Shown: positions 17,202-27,400, counted from the stretch's first letter. The stretch: 64,000 nt of DNA from Anaerolineae bacterium (GCA_022821805.1 JAJECX010000036.1:1-64000), one strand, 5' to 3'. The notes: generated by a model not told the origin, from the letters alone. Numbers and translations: made by a program.

Positions 17202-17204
17202 GCG

Positions 17205-18356
17205 ATGGCTAGGGATATGAAAGCGGACAAGCTGGATTCTGTCGTTCTCGTCATCGTATTCATCTGTTTGCTTGGCGTTGGCGCCGCCGCCTTGGTGATG
17301 GACCCGTCGCGCCAGCCCACGCGCGTCGCCTATTTGAAGCCCGCTACTGGCGGCACGCAAAATGTCTGGATGGCGGACATCGACGACCCCGCGGCGGAGC
17401 GGCAGTTGACTTTCAGCGAATATGGCGTCTTCGATTTCGACTTCAGCGCCGATGGACGCTGGCTCGCTTTCGCCGAGCGGAGTAACGCGGGCGCCGTGAC
17501 CCTGCGCTTGCTTGACCTCGCCAGCGGAGGTCTGACGGATATGGTCGATTGCGTTGCGCTGAAAGCCAACTGCACGACGCCGGTATTCAGTCCCGATGGC
17601 AATCTGCTGGCATACCAGCGCGCCGAGTCGATCGGCGGACGCTACGGTCTGCCACGGATATGGCTCGTCGACATGCTTAGCGTTGAATACGACACGGCTG
17701 CGCTAATTGCTGACAACAAAGTGGTCGGTCACAGTCCTGTTTGGTCCGCCGACAGTAATACAGTTGCCTTTTACAGCGCCGATGTAACCCAGCCCGGCAT
17801 ACTGGTCTACGATTTCATTCCCCGCGGCGACGACGAAATACAACTGCGATTCATCCCCTCATCGCACGGCACGATGGGTACCTTGGCGCCGAATGGTCAG
17901 CAGTTGATCTTTCCGGAACTTGCCCGCCGCGGCGAACAATTCTTCTCTCACCTCCGCATCGCGGATCTGGCGGCAAAGACATTCGCTGCCTTCACCGATC
18001 CGCAAGGTCCTGTGGACGATGTCGCCGCCCAGTGGAGCCCGGATGGCGAAACGATTGCATTCGCGCGACGCTACACCGATGACCGCTGGACGCCCGGCCA
18101 TCAACTTTACCTGAAGAATGCCTTCGCCGATGAGGGACCGCTTAAGCCCATCGCCTATGAGCCGCGCTACACGACTTCATATTTTCGCTGGAACCTGGCT
18201 GGCGACGCGCTGGTGATGCAGCGTTTCCCGCTGTTGCGCGAAGGCGAAAGCGTTGATGGTCCGGCGCTGCCCGAAATCTGGGTTCACGACCTTGAAAGCG
18301 GCGAGGGGCGCAAGATCGCCGATGACGCCTTTTTGCCGCAGTGGGCGGGCGCCTAG
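17205..18356 (+). CDS. Membrane-anchored TolB/WD40-like beta-propeller protein
   Basis: A 383-residue protein with an N-terminal hydrophobic anchor (about 12-32) and a large extracytoplasmic part built of repeats such as FDFSADGRWLAFAER, FSPDGNLLAYQR, WSADSNTVAFYS and WSPDGETIAFARR. These are the [F/W]SPDG-x-x-[IL]A-[FY] blades of TolB-type propellers. The function is unknown; such proteins usually serve as binding scaffolds. It starts 3 bases after the DUF1980 stop and is probably in the same operon. Confidence 0.75.
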   Translation: MARDMKADKLDSVVLVIVFICLLGVGAAALVMDPSRQPTRVAYLKPATGGTQNVWMADIDDPAAERQLTFSEYGVFDFDFSADGRWLAFAERSNAGAVTLRLLDLASGGLTDMVDCVALKANCTTPVFSPDGNLLAYQRAESIGGRYGLPRIWLVDMLSVEYDTAALIADNKVVGHSPVWSADSNTVAFYSADVTQPGILVYDFIPRGDDEIQLRFIPSSHGTMGTLAPNGQQLIFPELARRGEQFFSHLRIADLAAKTFAAFTDPQGPVDDVAAQWSPDGETIAFARRYTDDRWTPGHQLYLKNAFADEGPLKPIAYEPRYTTSYFRWNLAGDALVMQRFPLLREGESVDGPALPEIWVHDLESGEGRKIADDAFLPQWAGA

Positions 18357-18445
18357 GGTAGCCGCCTTCCACGGCGAGCCGCCTGTCGCAGATGCGCTGA
18401 CGGCATTACAATAGCGCCATAGCTCGCCGATTCATCCAACGCCAC

Positions 18446-19654
18446 ATGAAGATAGATCACCTTTCGCTGACGAACTTTCGCAATTATGCGAGGCTGGAAT
18501 TCAGTCCGCCGGCGGACCGACCGGTCGTGCTCGTCGGCGACAATGCCCAGGGCAAGACCAGCGCGCTGGAGGCAATCTTCTACCTGGCGACTTCTACATC
18601 GCCCTATACGACCAGCGACCGCCAACTGATCCACTGGCGCACGGAGAACGATCCGATTCCCTTCGCCCGGCTTTCCGCCGAAATCGGCGGCGCAAACGGC
18701 GCCTATCACAAGCTGGACATCACGCTCATGCTGGATATGACCGCAGGGACGGCGCGCTTCAAAAAGGCAATCAAACTCAACAATGTCGACAAGCGCGTGA
18801 TGGACGTAGTCGGCATGCTGAATGTCGTGCTTTTCCTGCCGCGCGACTTGTCGCTGGTGGAAGGCTCGCCCAGCGACCGCCGCCGTTTCATGGACGGTAC
18901 CCTGCGGCAAGTGGATATCGATTACATGCTGGCGCTGAGCGAGTACGACAAGATCTTGCCACAGCGCAACGCCTTGCTGAAGCGCATCGCCGAAAAGCGA
19001 GCTAACGCGGTCGAATTGGAGTTTTGGGACGAGCAATTGGCGGCTAATGGCGCTGTTATCATTGCCGGTCGGCAGCGCTTTTTGCGCGAGTTGGAAGTCA
19101 AGGCGCGCGCCAACCACATAGCCTTGACCGGCGGGCGCGAAACGCTGGGCTTGAAGTATCTCCCCAGCATCCTGACCGCGGCCAAGGGGGAAGGGGGCCA
19201 GCAGTCTTTTGATGTCATCGGGCTTGATCTCGACCGGCAGTTGAGCGCGGAGGCAATCAAGCCGCAATTCCTGGAGCGACTGCTGGCGCAGCGGCGCGAA
19301 GCGATTGGACGGGGCATCACCATCGCCGGACCGCATCGCGACGAACTCCGCATCCACATAAACGAGCGAGATTGCGGGCTCTACGGCAGCCGCGGGCAAG
19401 CGCGCACCGCCGTCATGGCGCTGAAATTCGCCGAATTGGAGTGGATGCGCGATCAACTCGGGGAGTATCCGCTTTTTCTGCTTGATGAAGTGGTCGCCGA
19501 ACTGGACAGCCGCCGCCGCAGTTTTCTGCTGGATCGTTTGGATGGGCGGGCGCAAACGCTAGTGACCACCACCGAAATCGAAATCTTCAGCCCGGCTTTT
19601 CTGCAGCGGGCGACCATTTATCAGGTGGAGGACGGTCAAATCAGGGGGGCATAA
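18446..19654 (+). CDS. recF: DNA replication and repair protein RecF
   Basis: A 402-residue SMC-like ATPase that loads RecA at single-strand gaps (RecFOR pathway). The N-terminus reads HLSLTNFRNYARLE; Walker A is GDNAQGKTSALEA (about 32-44); the RFMDGTLRQ block is typical; the ABC signature is GSRGQARTAVMALKFAELEW; Walker B is PLFLLDEVVAELDSRRR. It is not next to dnaA, dnaN or gyrB here. The ATG lies in a region with no obvious strong ribosome binding site. It is single-copy and intact. Confidence 0.92.
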   Translation: MKIDHLSLTNFRNYARLEFSPPADRPVVLVGDNAQGKTSALEAIFYLATSTSPYTTSDRQLIHWRTENDPIPFARLSAEIGGANGAYHKLDITLMLDMTAGTARFKKAIKLNNVDKRVMDVVGMLNVVLFLPRDLSLVEGSPSDRRRFMDGTLRQVDIDYMLALSEYDKILPQRNALLKRIAEKRANAVELEFWDEQLAANGAVIIAGRQRFLRELEVKARANHIALTGGRETLGLKYLPSILTAAKGEGGQQSFDVIGLDLDRQLSAEAIKPQFLERLLAQRREAIGRGITIAGPHRDELRIHINERDCGLYGSRGQARTAVMALKFAELEWMRDQLGEYPLFLLDEVVAELDSRRRSFLLDRLDGRAQTLVTTTEIEIFSPAFLQRATIYQVEDGQIRGA

Positions 19655-19687
19655 GCGATTGGCGAGCAGCAATTCGAGAGGAGCGTC

Positions 19688-20212
19688 ATGCCTTCGAAAA
19701 CCATGTTCACTACACCATCAGAAAATGAGATCCAGTTTGTAAGACGCTTTGCGGCGGACCGCAAGACGCTATGGGCGATTTGGACACGGGCTGAACATTT
19801 GCGGCATTGGTGGGGTCCGGATGGCTTTATCCTGCCTGTCTGTGAAGTGGACTTTCGCCCGGGCGGCGCTTGGTTCTACTGCATGCAGGATCCGGGGGGC
19901 CAGCGCTATTGCGGCAAGATGACTTACACTGAGATTGAAGTGCCCCATCGCTTTACCGCAAGGGATATCTTCACTGATGAAGACGGCAAGCCTTCCGCGG
20001 AATTGCCTGAAGCTCATTCCACTTTCGAGTTTGCGGAATCAAATGGCGAAACTGTCTTGACCTGTGGCAGCCGTTATGAAACTCAGAAAGAGCGCGACAT
20101 TATCATCGAAATGGGCGTTGAAGCGGGTTTGAGTCAGTGCTTCGATCGGCTTGACCAATACCTGGCCGCGCTCGTTTTCCAGCGTCAAGGCGACATCCGC
20201 CGCTTCTGCTAA
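19688..20212 (+). CDS. SRPBCC/AHSA1-domain protein
   Basis: A 174-residue START-like protein. It has the typical sequence of blocks: RRFAADRKTLWAIWT, HLRHWWGPDGF, VDFRPGGAWFYCM, and a C-terminal helix starting near ECGLSQCFDRLDQYL-type sequence. AHSA1-like proteins form a hydrophobic cavity; the ligand is unknown. AGAGGAG lies before the ATG. It follows recF by 33 bases. Its stop overlaps the convergent next gene by 4 bases. Confidence 0.8.
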   Translation: MPSKTMFTTPSENEIQFVRRFAADRKTLWAIWTRAEHLRHWWGPDGFILPVCEVDFRPGGAWFYCMQDPGGQRYCGKMTYTEIEVPHRFTARDIFTDEDGKPSAELPEAHSTFEFAESNGETVLTCGSRYETQKERDIIIEMGVEAGLSQCFDRLDQYLAALVFQRQGDIRRFC

Positions 20213-20697
20213 CTGCGCCCCTGCCAGACCGATATCGATCGCCATGCCTTCAGCGCGCCGGGCTGGGGGGAAGAACCGATAGGGGCGGACGCATTTCCTT
20301 CGATCCGACCTTGCTCCAGTCCAAAAACATGCTCGCCTGCCACTTCACCATCGGCGCGGCTGAAACCAACCGTAAGCATGATGTCGCGGAGTGGTTTCCG
20401 CCCGGCATTTCGAACAATTCCCAGGCAAGCCAGCATGGGCGATGCCGTGCGATAGCAGCGCGGAGAAGAAATGCTGAGCGCGGCGCCGTTGGCGCTTGGG
20501 GGCGATATCGTGGCGGCAATCGAAACCTGGCCGCCGACGCGGGCGATCACCCGCGCATCATAGGGCGTCAGCGTCAAGGCAGGGAAGAGCGTTGGCGACA
20601 AAGCGGGTGGCCTTAGTCTGCGTGGCGCGCCGCAAGCGATCATCACGATGATCATCACCATCAATGAGAAAAAGAGCAGAAGTTCTATCCGCATCAC
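20209..20697 (-). CDS. Putative lipoprotein, unknown
   Basis: A 162-residue protein with a lipoprotein-like leader: a hydrophobic stretch (about 5-20) ending at MIACGAP, so Cys22 could be lipidated. The mature part contains VGFSRADGEVAGEHV and a proline-rich start. The residues around LACLGIVRNAGRKPLRDIMLTV suggest a small beta domain that describes secreted-protein extensions (FxLYD-like), but this is weak. It is convergent with the SRPBCC gene. Confidence 0.5.
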   Translation of the reverse strand: MMRIELLLFFSLMVMIIVMIACGAPRRLRPPALSPTLFPALTLTPYDARVIARVGGQVSIAATISPPSANGAALSISSPRCYRTASPMLACLGIVRNAGRKPLRDIMLTVGFSRADGEVAGEHVFGLEQGRIEGNASAPIGSSPQPGALKAWRSISVWQGRS

Positions 20698-20949
20698 GCC
20701 AGTGATTCGCTGCTTTTACGCGTACGGGGCTCACCCTACCCCTATTATAGATTTCCTGATGTTTACGCGCCAAATGCAATGGCGAAACGCGCAAATGTTG
20801 TTCAATCGGGCTGAGAAGGCGTTTGTTCCATTTGCGTGGCGCGAACGGCGTATCGCTGCCGGATTTGGCGCGCGACCATTTAGTCGCCTTGAATAGAAAA
20901 AATGTTCTATTATTCTCGTTAAAGTTTGACTATTGGGGGAGGAACTGCC

Positions 20950-21453
20950 GTGGCATGGACGACGCCGAAAACCTGGTCGAGCGAACCGCTGACATCAATC
21001 GACCTGAACAGGTATGTGCGAGACAATCAGAACCACTTGAAAGACAGACTGGATAACGCCGCCAGCCACAGCGTCAATGGCGCCGTGATCCTTGCCTCCA
21101 CAGCGAGTGAATTCGTCGATGTAGATCCGACGAACCTGTCGCTGACACTCATAACTCACGGTGGAGATGTGCTCCTTGGTTTCACTGGCACTTTGAAGCA
21201 TAAGGGCAGCAACGCGACGACCTTCTTTAACGTGTCTGTTGACGGCGTCGATTACATCGCAGATGACGGCATCATAGCCTATGCGGGCGCCAGCGATACG
21301 GGCCGGTTTAAGCCGCTTTCGTTTGTTTTGTTGATCGCCGGGTTGGGCGCTGGCAGTCATACATTTACGCTGCGCTGGAAGACGACGCGCAACAACACGG
21401 CTAGCATCGATATCGTAGACTTGCATCCGCAGTTCTGGGCGAAGGAGATTTAA
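20950..21453 (+). CDS. Phage tail-like protein, putative
   Basis: A 167-residue protein starting at GTG, with a strong GGGAGGAA site 5-6 bases upstream. The N-terminus (AWTTPKTWSSEPLTS, then DLNRYVRDNQNHLKDRL) resembles a pattern common in small phage structural or host-binding proteins. The rest is predicted beta sandwich (LLGFTGTLKHKGSNATTFFNVSVDG, SHTFTLRWKT). It is first of three closely spaced genes. The assignment is by resemblance only. Confidence 0.6.
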   Translation: MAWTTPKTWSSEPLTSIDLNRYVRDNQNHLKDRLDNAASHSVNGAVILASTASEFVDVDPTNLSLTLITHGGDVLLGFTGTLKHKGSNATTFFNVSVDGVDYIADDGIIAYAGASDTGRFKPLSFVLLIAGLGAGSHTFTLRWKTTRNNTASIDIVDLHPQFWAKEI

Positions 21454-21456
21454 GAT

Positions 21457-21924
21457 ATGGATATCGTCAGCCACAAAGCGCATGACCCGCGCTTGCTTGA
21501 TGCTGTCGCCCGCGCGGCGCTGGGCAACGCAACCTGCGGTGTATCGACCGGTCTGGATGCGCGCATTCATCTCGTTTCGGAGAATATGCCGGAGCAGCAG
21601 CGCGCCAGTGATGTGCTGCACAATTTTGGCATGCTGCAAATTACCGCGTCGGCGACCTCGCTGCGGGAAGACGCCGACGATCCGGTGATAACTTGTGCGG
21701 ACGAACAGATCGCCGCCGATTCGCAGATCGGCTATCTCGTCCTGCGCGATGGAGAAGAGTGGAAGCGAGGCCAGCTTATAGTCGTCGCTGGCGCGTGCTC
21801 GCTCGCCTTGACACCCAAGTCTTCCGCCAGCTATACCGTTTTGCTCTACCGGTTGCGCGGCAACTTCGCCAGCGCCTCCGTAGAAATCAGCATTGAGCGG
21901 GACCAGCCGGGACACGAACAGTAA
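21457..21924 (+). CDS. Unknown protein in phage-like cassette
   Basis: A 155-residue protein starting 3 bases after the previous stop. It has an N-terminal alpha-helical part and a C-terminal beta-rich part (SQIGYLVLRDGEEWKRGQL, SYTVLLYRLRGNFASASVEIS). No family is recognised. Its position suggests a phage structural or accessory role. Confidence 0.55.
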   Translation: MDIVSHKAHDPRLLDAVARAALGNATCGVSTGLDARIHLVSENMPEQQRASDVLHNFGMLQITASATSLREDADDPVITCADEQIAADSQIGYLVLRDGEEWKRGQLIVVAGACSLALTPKSSASYTVLLYRLRGNFASASVEISIERDQPGHEQ

Positions 21925-21946
21925 TCGCAAAAGCAGAGGAGATTCC

Positions 21947-22171
21947 ATGGATTTCGAGCAGATGTTTCAGTTGATCGTGCTGGCAGTCGTTGTGTTGGTC
22001 TACTGGTGGTCGTATCGGAGCTTTCCGCCAGGCGAGACTGCCAAGCTAATCGAGCGCCTGGGCGAGGTCAGCCAGCGCACAGAAAGCCGCTTGGACGACC
22101 TGCTGGTGGAAATCGCGCGCCTGCTAAACGAACTGCGCGCGCCGGAAGAAGAGCAGCGGTCCGACGCCTGA
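21947..22171 (+). CDS. Small membrane protein with coiled-coil tail
   Basis: A 74-residue protein: one N-terminal hydrophobic helix (about 7-21, LIVLAVVVLVYWWSY) and an amphipathic helix (about 33-65, LIERLGEVSQRTESRLDDLL). AGAGGAGA precedes the ATG at 21947, which fits better than the longer in-frame ORF. The architecture resembles phage holin or spanin-like accessory proteins, but this is inference from size and position. Confidence 0.55.
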   Translation: MDFEQMFQLIVLAVVVLVYWWSYRSFPPGETAKLIERLGEVSQRTESRLDDLLVEIARLLNELRAPEEEQRSDA

Positions 22172-22197
22172 AGTCGACGCCAAAGGCGGTGAAATTG

Positions 22198-22266
22198 CAG
22201 GGGCGACCGATGGTCAGTGTCTCCGCGACCGATGGTCAGTGTCTACGCGACCGATTCGGTCGCCCT
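22198..22266. repeat. Palindromic repeat with internally duplicated module
   Basis: The outer arms CAGGGGCGACC and GGTCGCCC flank two direct copies of the 22-base unit GACCGATGGTCAGTGTCT + MCGC. This is the clearest view of how the family grows by duplication of its internal module. Confidence 0.75.
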
Positions 22267-22301
22267 CTCAGAACCTTGATAGCGCCCGATCGAGCCTGGC
22301 T

Positions 22302-22616
22302 TCAGCCTTCATTCCGCTCATAAGGATCTTCGCCCAGTGAGGTATCTTTGCGAATAGCCTGCTGCCAGGGCTTTTTGGCGCTGCCCTGGTAGCCCATCTC
22401 GCGCAGGCGCGCCAATTCCAGGCTTTCCAATTCATCAGCCACTGCGTTGAAATCCGCTTTCGGAATCGCAAAATCGCGCCCGGCCGCGTCACGGTAGACG
22501 TAACCGACGCCGGCGCACCAATCGCAGTCTTCCGCTTCGCCGCGGAACTCATCCTCGTTCCAGCCGAAGCCATCACAAGACGCGCAGCGTACGATATTCT
22601 GTGCTGGATCACTCAT
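22302..22616 (-). CDS. Small zinc-ribbon protein (DnaJ-type CxxCxGxG repeats)
   Basis: A 104-residue protein. It has two knuckle motifs, CASCDGFGW (about 11-19) and CDWCAGVGYVYRD (about 33-45), which together can bind one or two zinc ions as in the DnaJ cysteine-rich domain. The remainder is helical. No J domain is present. It overlaps the upstream glycosyltransferase by 4 bases, so the two are coupled. Confidence 0.65.
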   Translation of the reverse strand: MSDPAQNIVRCASCDGFGWNEDEFRGEAEDCDWCAGVGYVYRDAAGRDFAIPKADFNAVADELESLELARLREMGYQGSAKKPWQQAIRKDTSLGEDPYERNEG

Positions 22617-23836
22617 CGCCGCTCGGATACCCCGCCACTCTCAGCGTCGTTCGACTCGCCCAGCGCTAATTCAAACAGCTTTCGATAACCGTCAACGTAT
22701 ATCTCCGGCGAGAAGAAATCTTCGGCGAAGGCGCGCGCCCTCTCGCCCATCGCCGCGACATCATCGTCGTATACCCGCCGAAGCGCCGCTGTCAATTCGG
22801 CTTCGTTTCCCGCTTCGACCAGGTAGCCATTTTCGCCGTCGACAATCAGATCGGGGATGCCGCCGACGCAGCTGCCGATGACGGGCGTGCCCAGCAGCAT
22901 CGCCTCGACCACTACGCGACCGAGCCCTTCCGACAGCGATGGCAGAACCATGACACGAGCGGCGCCGAAATAGCGCGCCAATTCAGCTTGAGAGACCGCG
23001 CCGGCGAAATTCACGCGGTCGCCGATGCCGAGTTCGGCCGCCTGTTGCCGCAGCTGATTTGCGTAATCGGCATTCTCGGCGCCGCCAACCAGATGAAGCT
23101 GCGCCCGCGGATGATCGAGCTGGGCGAAGGCGCTCAGCAAATGATGCGCGCCCTTTCGCGGAATCAGCACGCCCGCGTATACGATGTCCTCAGCCTGATT
23201 GAGCGGGAGGCGCCGATCCGTCCCGCGAAAGACATCGGTATCGCTGAAGGTCATGAAACGCGCTTGCGGAGTGTTCGGCGCGTAATGCCTGGCGCGCTCG
23301 GCGGTCGATGAAGAAATCACGCGCAGGGCATCGGCTCGCCCAAAAGCGAAACGCGCAAGCGCGAGCATCACGGCGCGATACAGCCCCTTCAGCGGAATCG
23401 AACGCTGCAGGAATACGTCTTCTTCAAAATTGTTATGATTCTCGATGATCAGCTTTGGACGCCGGCCCAGCAAGCGTACAAAGATCTTTGCGGCGGCGCC
23501 GATCGCGCCTTCGAACGGGCTCTGCGCCACGATGATTGCGCAATCATATCGCAGCGCGAGCAAGATCAGAAGAAGATGACCCAAGCTGAAAATTGTGAGG
23601 TAGCGCAGCAGCGAGCTCGGCAGCAGCGGCAGCAGGTAAAAGCGGACATGCTGCTGAAAAGAACGTGGACGCGGCGAGGTGGCAAAGCCAACGACACGAA
23701 TCTCATAGTCGCTTAAGCCCGTCATCAACTGCCACTTTCGCGACGAAGCGGCATCCAAGGGCTGGCTGTAGCGCGCGCTGCTGATCCAGCAGGCGGTCTT
23801 CCGGCTTTTGAGCACGGGGCATCCTGGAATCGTCAC
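22613..23836 (-). CDS. Glycosyltransferase family 4 protein
   Basis: A 407-residue GT-B enzyme. The C-terminal donor domain carries VYAGVLIPRKGAHHLLSAF, PQAR-type strands, and the late PSLSEGLGRVVVEAMLLGTPVI block with the conserved E-x7-E pair. A hydrophobic segment near 75-95 may associate with the membrane. The GTG start was taken from the longest ORF; another GTG a few codons in is possible. It probably acts in surface-glycan assembly. Confidence 0.82.
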   Translation of the reverse strand: MTIPGCPVLKSRKTACWISSARYSQPLDAASSRKWQLMTGLSDYEIRVVGFATSPRPRSFQQHVRFYLLPLLPSSLLRYLTIFSLGHLLLILLALRYDCAIIVAQSPFEGAIGAAAKIFVRLLGRRPKLIIENHNNFEEDVFLQRSIPLKGLYRAVMLALARFAFGRADALRVISSSTAERARHYAPNTPQARFMTFSDTDVFRGTDRRLPLNQAEDIVYAGVLIPRKGAHHLLSAFAQLDHPRAQLHLVGGAENADYANQLRQQAAELGIGDRVNFAGAVSQAELARYFGAARVMVLPSLSEGLGRVVVEAMLLGTPVIGSCVGGIPDLIVDGENGYLVEAGNEAELTAALRRVYDDDVAAMGERARAFAEDFFSPEIYVDGYRKLFELALGESNDAESGGVSERR

Positions 23837-23915
23837 GGACCGGTGAATACGAATATACCAGTCATCCGTAACTCCGACTGGTCAAGCGCTGCTGTCTGCG
23901 AGACGCGGTCTCGCC

Positions 23916-24329
23916 TTATTCCTTGCCCGAATCTCGGTAGACGATGACTCCCGCTTGGGCGCGCTCTGAGGAGTCATCAAGCTTCAGTACCCCTTCCAGC
24001 ACGATCGATACAGCCGCCATGACCATGCCGCCGAGGATCGCGGTGAAGATGCCGCCTTCGATTATCAGTCGATCGCCGGCCAGTGAATCGGTGAACATGA
24101 GCATTAAGCCGTTGATGACAAAGATGAAAAGCCCCAGCGAGAGCAGCACTGCCGGGCAGGTCAACAATATGAGCAGCGGCTTCAGCAGCGAATTCACCAC
24201 GCCGAAGATCAATCCGACAATCAGCAGCGTACTGACATCGTTGTTGGCAATGTGTATGTTCGGGATCAACAAGGCAGTGACGGCGATCGCCACCGCGTTG
24301 ATCAGTATTCGGATCAGAAACTCTCTCAT
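23916..24329 (-). CDS. Phage-holin-4-family membrane protein (PF04020-like)
   Basis: A 137-residue protein with four hydrophobic segments (about 5-25, 32-58, 60-80 and 92-112). It has the family blocks LLIVGLIFGVVNSLLKPLL, LTCP and LFIFVINGLML. Despite the family name these are widespread chromosomal membrane proteins of unknown role. The C-terminal 20 residues are charged and cytoplasmic. Confidence 0.8.
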   Translation of the reverse strand: MREFLIRILINAVAIAVTALLIPNIHIANNDVSTLLIVGLIFGVVNSLLKPLLILLTCPAVLLSLGLFIFVINGLMLMFTDSLAGDRLIIEGGIFTAILGGMVMAAVSIVLEGVLKLDDSSERAQAGVIVYRDSGKE

Positions 24330-24404
24330 TGGTACGCCCCCGAGCCGCCGATTTTCTTTGATTCTATAGGAGATATACGTCTCTGGCGACCAAAGGGTTG
24401 CGGC

Positions 24405-27400
24405 TCATCGGCGGCGGCGCGAGATCAGGAAGAGGATAAAGAGCAAGACCAAACCGCCGACCACAGCCGCGATCGCCAAGGCGGTATCGCGCGTCTCCGG
24501 CTCATCGGCGCTGGGCGCGTCAATCTCGGTGATCGTCACCGGTGTCAGGCTCGGCTGCGCAGTGGGCTCAACCACAGTGGTCGCCGTCGGCGCATCGGTC
24601 GCGGTCGCGGGCAAGGCTGTCGGCTCCTCGGTCGCTGTATCGGTCGCAGTCGCTTCAGCGGTCGCGGTTTCAGTCTCGGCTTCAGCGCTAGCTTCAGCAT
24701 CCAGCGCGCTTTGAACGGTCGCGGTCAGCGCCGATTCGACCTCCACGGTTGCAGTTCTATCCGGCGTCGGCGTATTTGTCGGCGTGTCGGTAGCGGTGGC
24801 TGTCGGCTCATCCGTATCGGTAGCCGTTGCCGTTGGCGTGTCAGTTGGCGTGTCTGTCGGTACCGGCGTATCCGTTGGCGCCGGTGTATCGGTTGGCGTG
24901 TCAGTCGGGACTGGCGTATCGGTCGGCGTGTCAGTCGGGACTGGCGTATCGGTCGGCGTGTCAGTCGGGACTGGCGTATCGGTCGGCGTGTCAGTCGGGA
25001 CTGGCGTATCGGTTGGCGTGTCAGTCGGGATCGGCGTATCGGTTGGCGTGTCGGTCGGAACTGGTGTATCGGTTGGCGTGTCCGTCGGGATCGGTGTATC
25101 AGTCGGCGTGTCCGTCGGGATCGGCGTGTCGGTTGGCGTGTCAGTCGGGACTGGCGTATCAGTTGGCGTGTCCGTCGGGACTGGCGTATCAGTTGGCGTG
25201 TCCGTCGGGATCGGCGTATCGGTTGGCGTGTCAGTCGGGACTGGCGTATCGGTTGGCGTGTCTGTCGGGATCGGCGTGTCGGTTGGCGTGTCCGTCGGGA
25301 CCGGTGTATCAGTCGGCGTGTCAGTCGGGACTGGTGTATCGGTTGGCGTGTCCGTCGGGACCGGCGTGTCGGTCGGCGTGTCCGTCGGGACTGGCGTATC
25401 AGTTGGCGTGTCCGTCGGGACTGGCGTCTCGGTTGGCGTGTCCGTCGGGATCGGCGTGTCAGTCGGGATCGGCGTGTCGGTCGGCGTATCCGTCGGGATC
25501 GGTGTATCGGTAGGCAGCGGCGTATTGGTATCAGTCGGTAGCGGCGTCTCGGTAGGCAGCGGCGTATTGGTGTCAGTCGGAATTGGTGTCTCGGTAGGCA
25601 GCGGCGTATTGGTATCAGTCGGTAGCGGCGTCTCGGTTGGCAGCGGCGTATTGGTGTCAGTCGGTATTGGCGTGTCGGTTGGCAATGGCGTATTGGTGTC
25701 AGTCGGTATTGGTGTATCGGTTGGAAGCGGTGTATCGGTATCAGTCGGAATTGGCGTGTCGGTTGGCAGCGGCGTATTGGTATCAGTCGGTATTGGCGTG
25801 TCAGTAGGCAGCGGCGTATTGGTGTCGGTCGGTATCGACGTCTCGGTTGGCAGCGGCGTACTGGTATCAGTTGGCACTGGCGTGACCGTTGGCAGCGGCG
25901 TACTGGTGTCCGTCGGCACTGGCGTGACCGTTGGCAGCGGCGTACTGGTATCCGTGGGAACCGAAGTCACCGTTGGCAGCGGCGTACTGGTGTCGGTCGG
26001 TAGCGGCGTGTCGGTTGGCAGGGGCGTTTGGGTCTCCGTCGGTAGCGGCGTGTCGGTTGGCAGGGGAGTACTGGTGTCCGTAGGGAAGGGCGTATCGGTT
26101 GGCGCCTCCGTGTCGGTCGCGGTGGGACGCCCTGTCGCGGTTAAGGTAGCGATTGCCTCGCCTGTCGCCGTGGCCTCCTCCGCTGAAGGCGTGTCAGTGA
26201 AAACGGGCCTGTCCGTATTGGTTGCCGTCGGCGCCGCAGTATCGGTTGCTGTCGGCGTCTCGGTAGCAGTAGCAGTAGCAGTAGCTGTATCGGTCGGAAG
26301 TGGCGTGAATGTCGGCGTCGGCGGCAATTGGATGGTAAAGGGTAAGCTGACGGTTGATGTCTGACCGCCTTCGTTGGTGACCGAAATCAGCGCCTCGTGC
26401 TCGCCGTCCCCCAGTTGTTCAGCCGGAATCGTGAAGACCTCGTCTTCGACGACCTCAGCCGGTCCCCCGTCATACGACACCTCGACTCGTGTGATCTCGG
26501 TCTGACCGCCGACAGCTACATTCACGTCCTGCGGTCCACTGATTACGGCATCAATGGCGACGCCGCTGAGTGACACCGTCGGCGCCAAGGCGGCGACCTC
26601 GAATTCGAAAGTTTGCACCGTCTCGGCGCCGGCTTCATCAACCGCGCGCACGGCAATTGAATTCGTCCCCGGCGGCAGATCGGCGGCGTTCAGGGTGAAT
26701 TCAAGGCGGTCGCCCTCGACCAGCGCGCCTAGATCCGGCTCGACGCTCAAACTTACGATCGGCGATTGGCTCTCAACCGTGATGCTGCCGGTAAGCGTGT
26801 CGCTGACCACCGTCTCCGGCGTCAAGCCTTCCGCTTCAAGGCGCGGCGGCAATTTCTCCACTTCAAAAATCTTTTCGACCGTGGTGGTTTGGCCGCCCGC
26901 GTTGGTCGCGCGGATGCTGAGCGTGTGCTCTTCGGGCAGCAATTCGAAAGGATCGAGGTCGAATTCGTAGGGCGCCTCGCTATCGGTATGGATCACTTCG
27001 CCATCGACGATGAAGTCGACCTGGGTGATCTCGGTCTGCCCGCCGGCATCCACCGAAATGACCTCCGCCTCGCCGACATCTTCCTGTGGCGCCGTCTCAA
27101 AATCATCCGAAACCGTCGGCGGCAAGGCGGCAATCTCGAATTCCCGGCTCAGCCGACCGACATCTCCCTCGACATCGGCGACGGTGATATCCAACTGATG
27201 TTCGCCCGGCTCTTCCTTGACCGGCTCGATGGTGAAGGTTTCCTCTCTGGAAACCACTTCGCCATCAAGGGCGACTTCGATACTTTCTATGTCTTGATCA
27301 GCGCGGATCTCGACCGTGATCTGCGTGTCTTCGATCAGCGCCTCGTCGAAAACGTCATCCGGCAAATACACCAGTGGAATGGGAATCGGCGCCCGCAATG

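Noticed and set aside
18353..19555. 400-residue minus-strand ORF opposite recF
   Set aside because: Shadow ORF in high-GC sequence; recF on the other strand is unambiguous.
20893..20910. ATAGAA-N6-TTCTAT palindrome as a LexA-like operator, sharing AATGTTCTA with 11352-11360
   Set aside because: A single shared 9-mer in 64 kb is expected by chance, and no lexA gene or consistent spacing supports it.
24840..25500. Possible CRISPR array
   Set aside because: The 30-bp units are contiguous and encode protein; there are no unique spacers and no cas genes.
24252..25541. 429-residue Arg-rich plus-strand ORF
   Set aside because: Another antisense frame of the same repeat region, with no plausible fold.
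24784..26364. 526-residue plus-strand ORF of VSVGTG-type repeats
   Set aside because: It is the exact antisense of the VWA stalk repeats; the 30/42-bp repeats keep all frames open. No ribosome binding site or domain.
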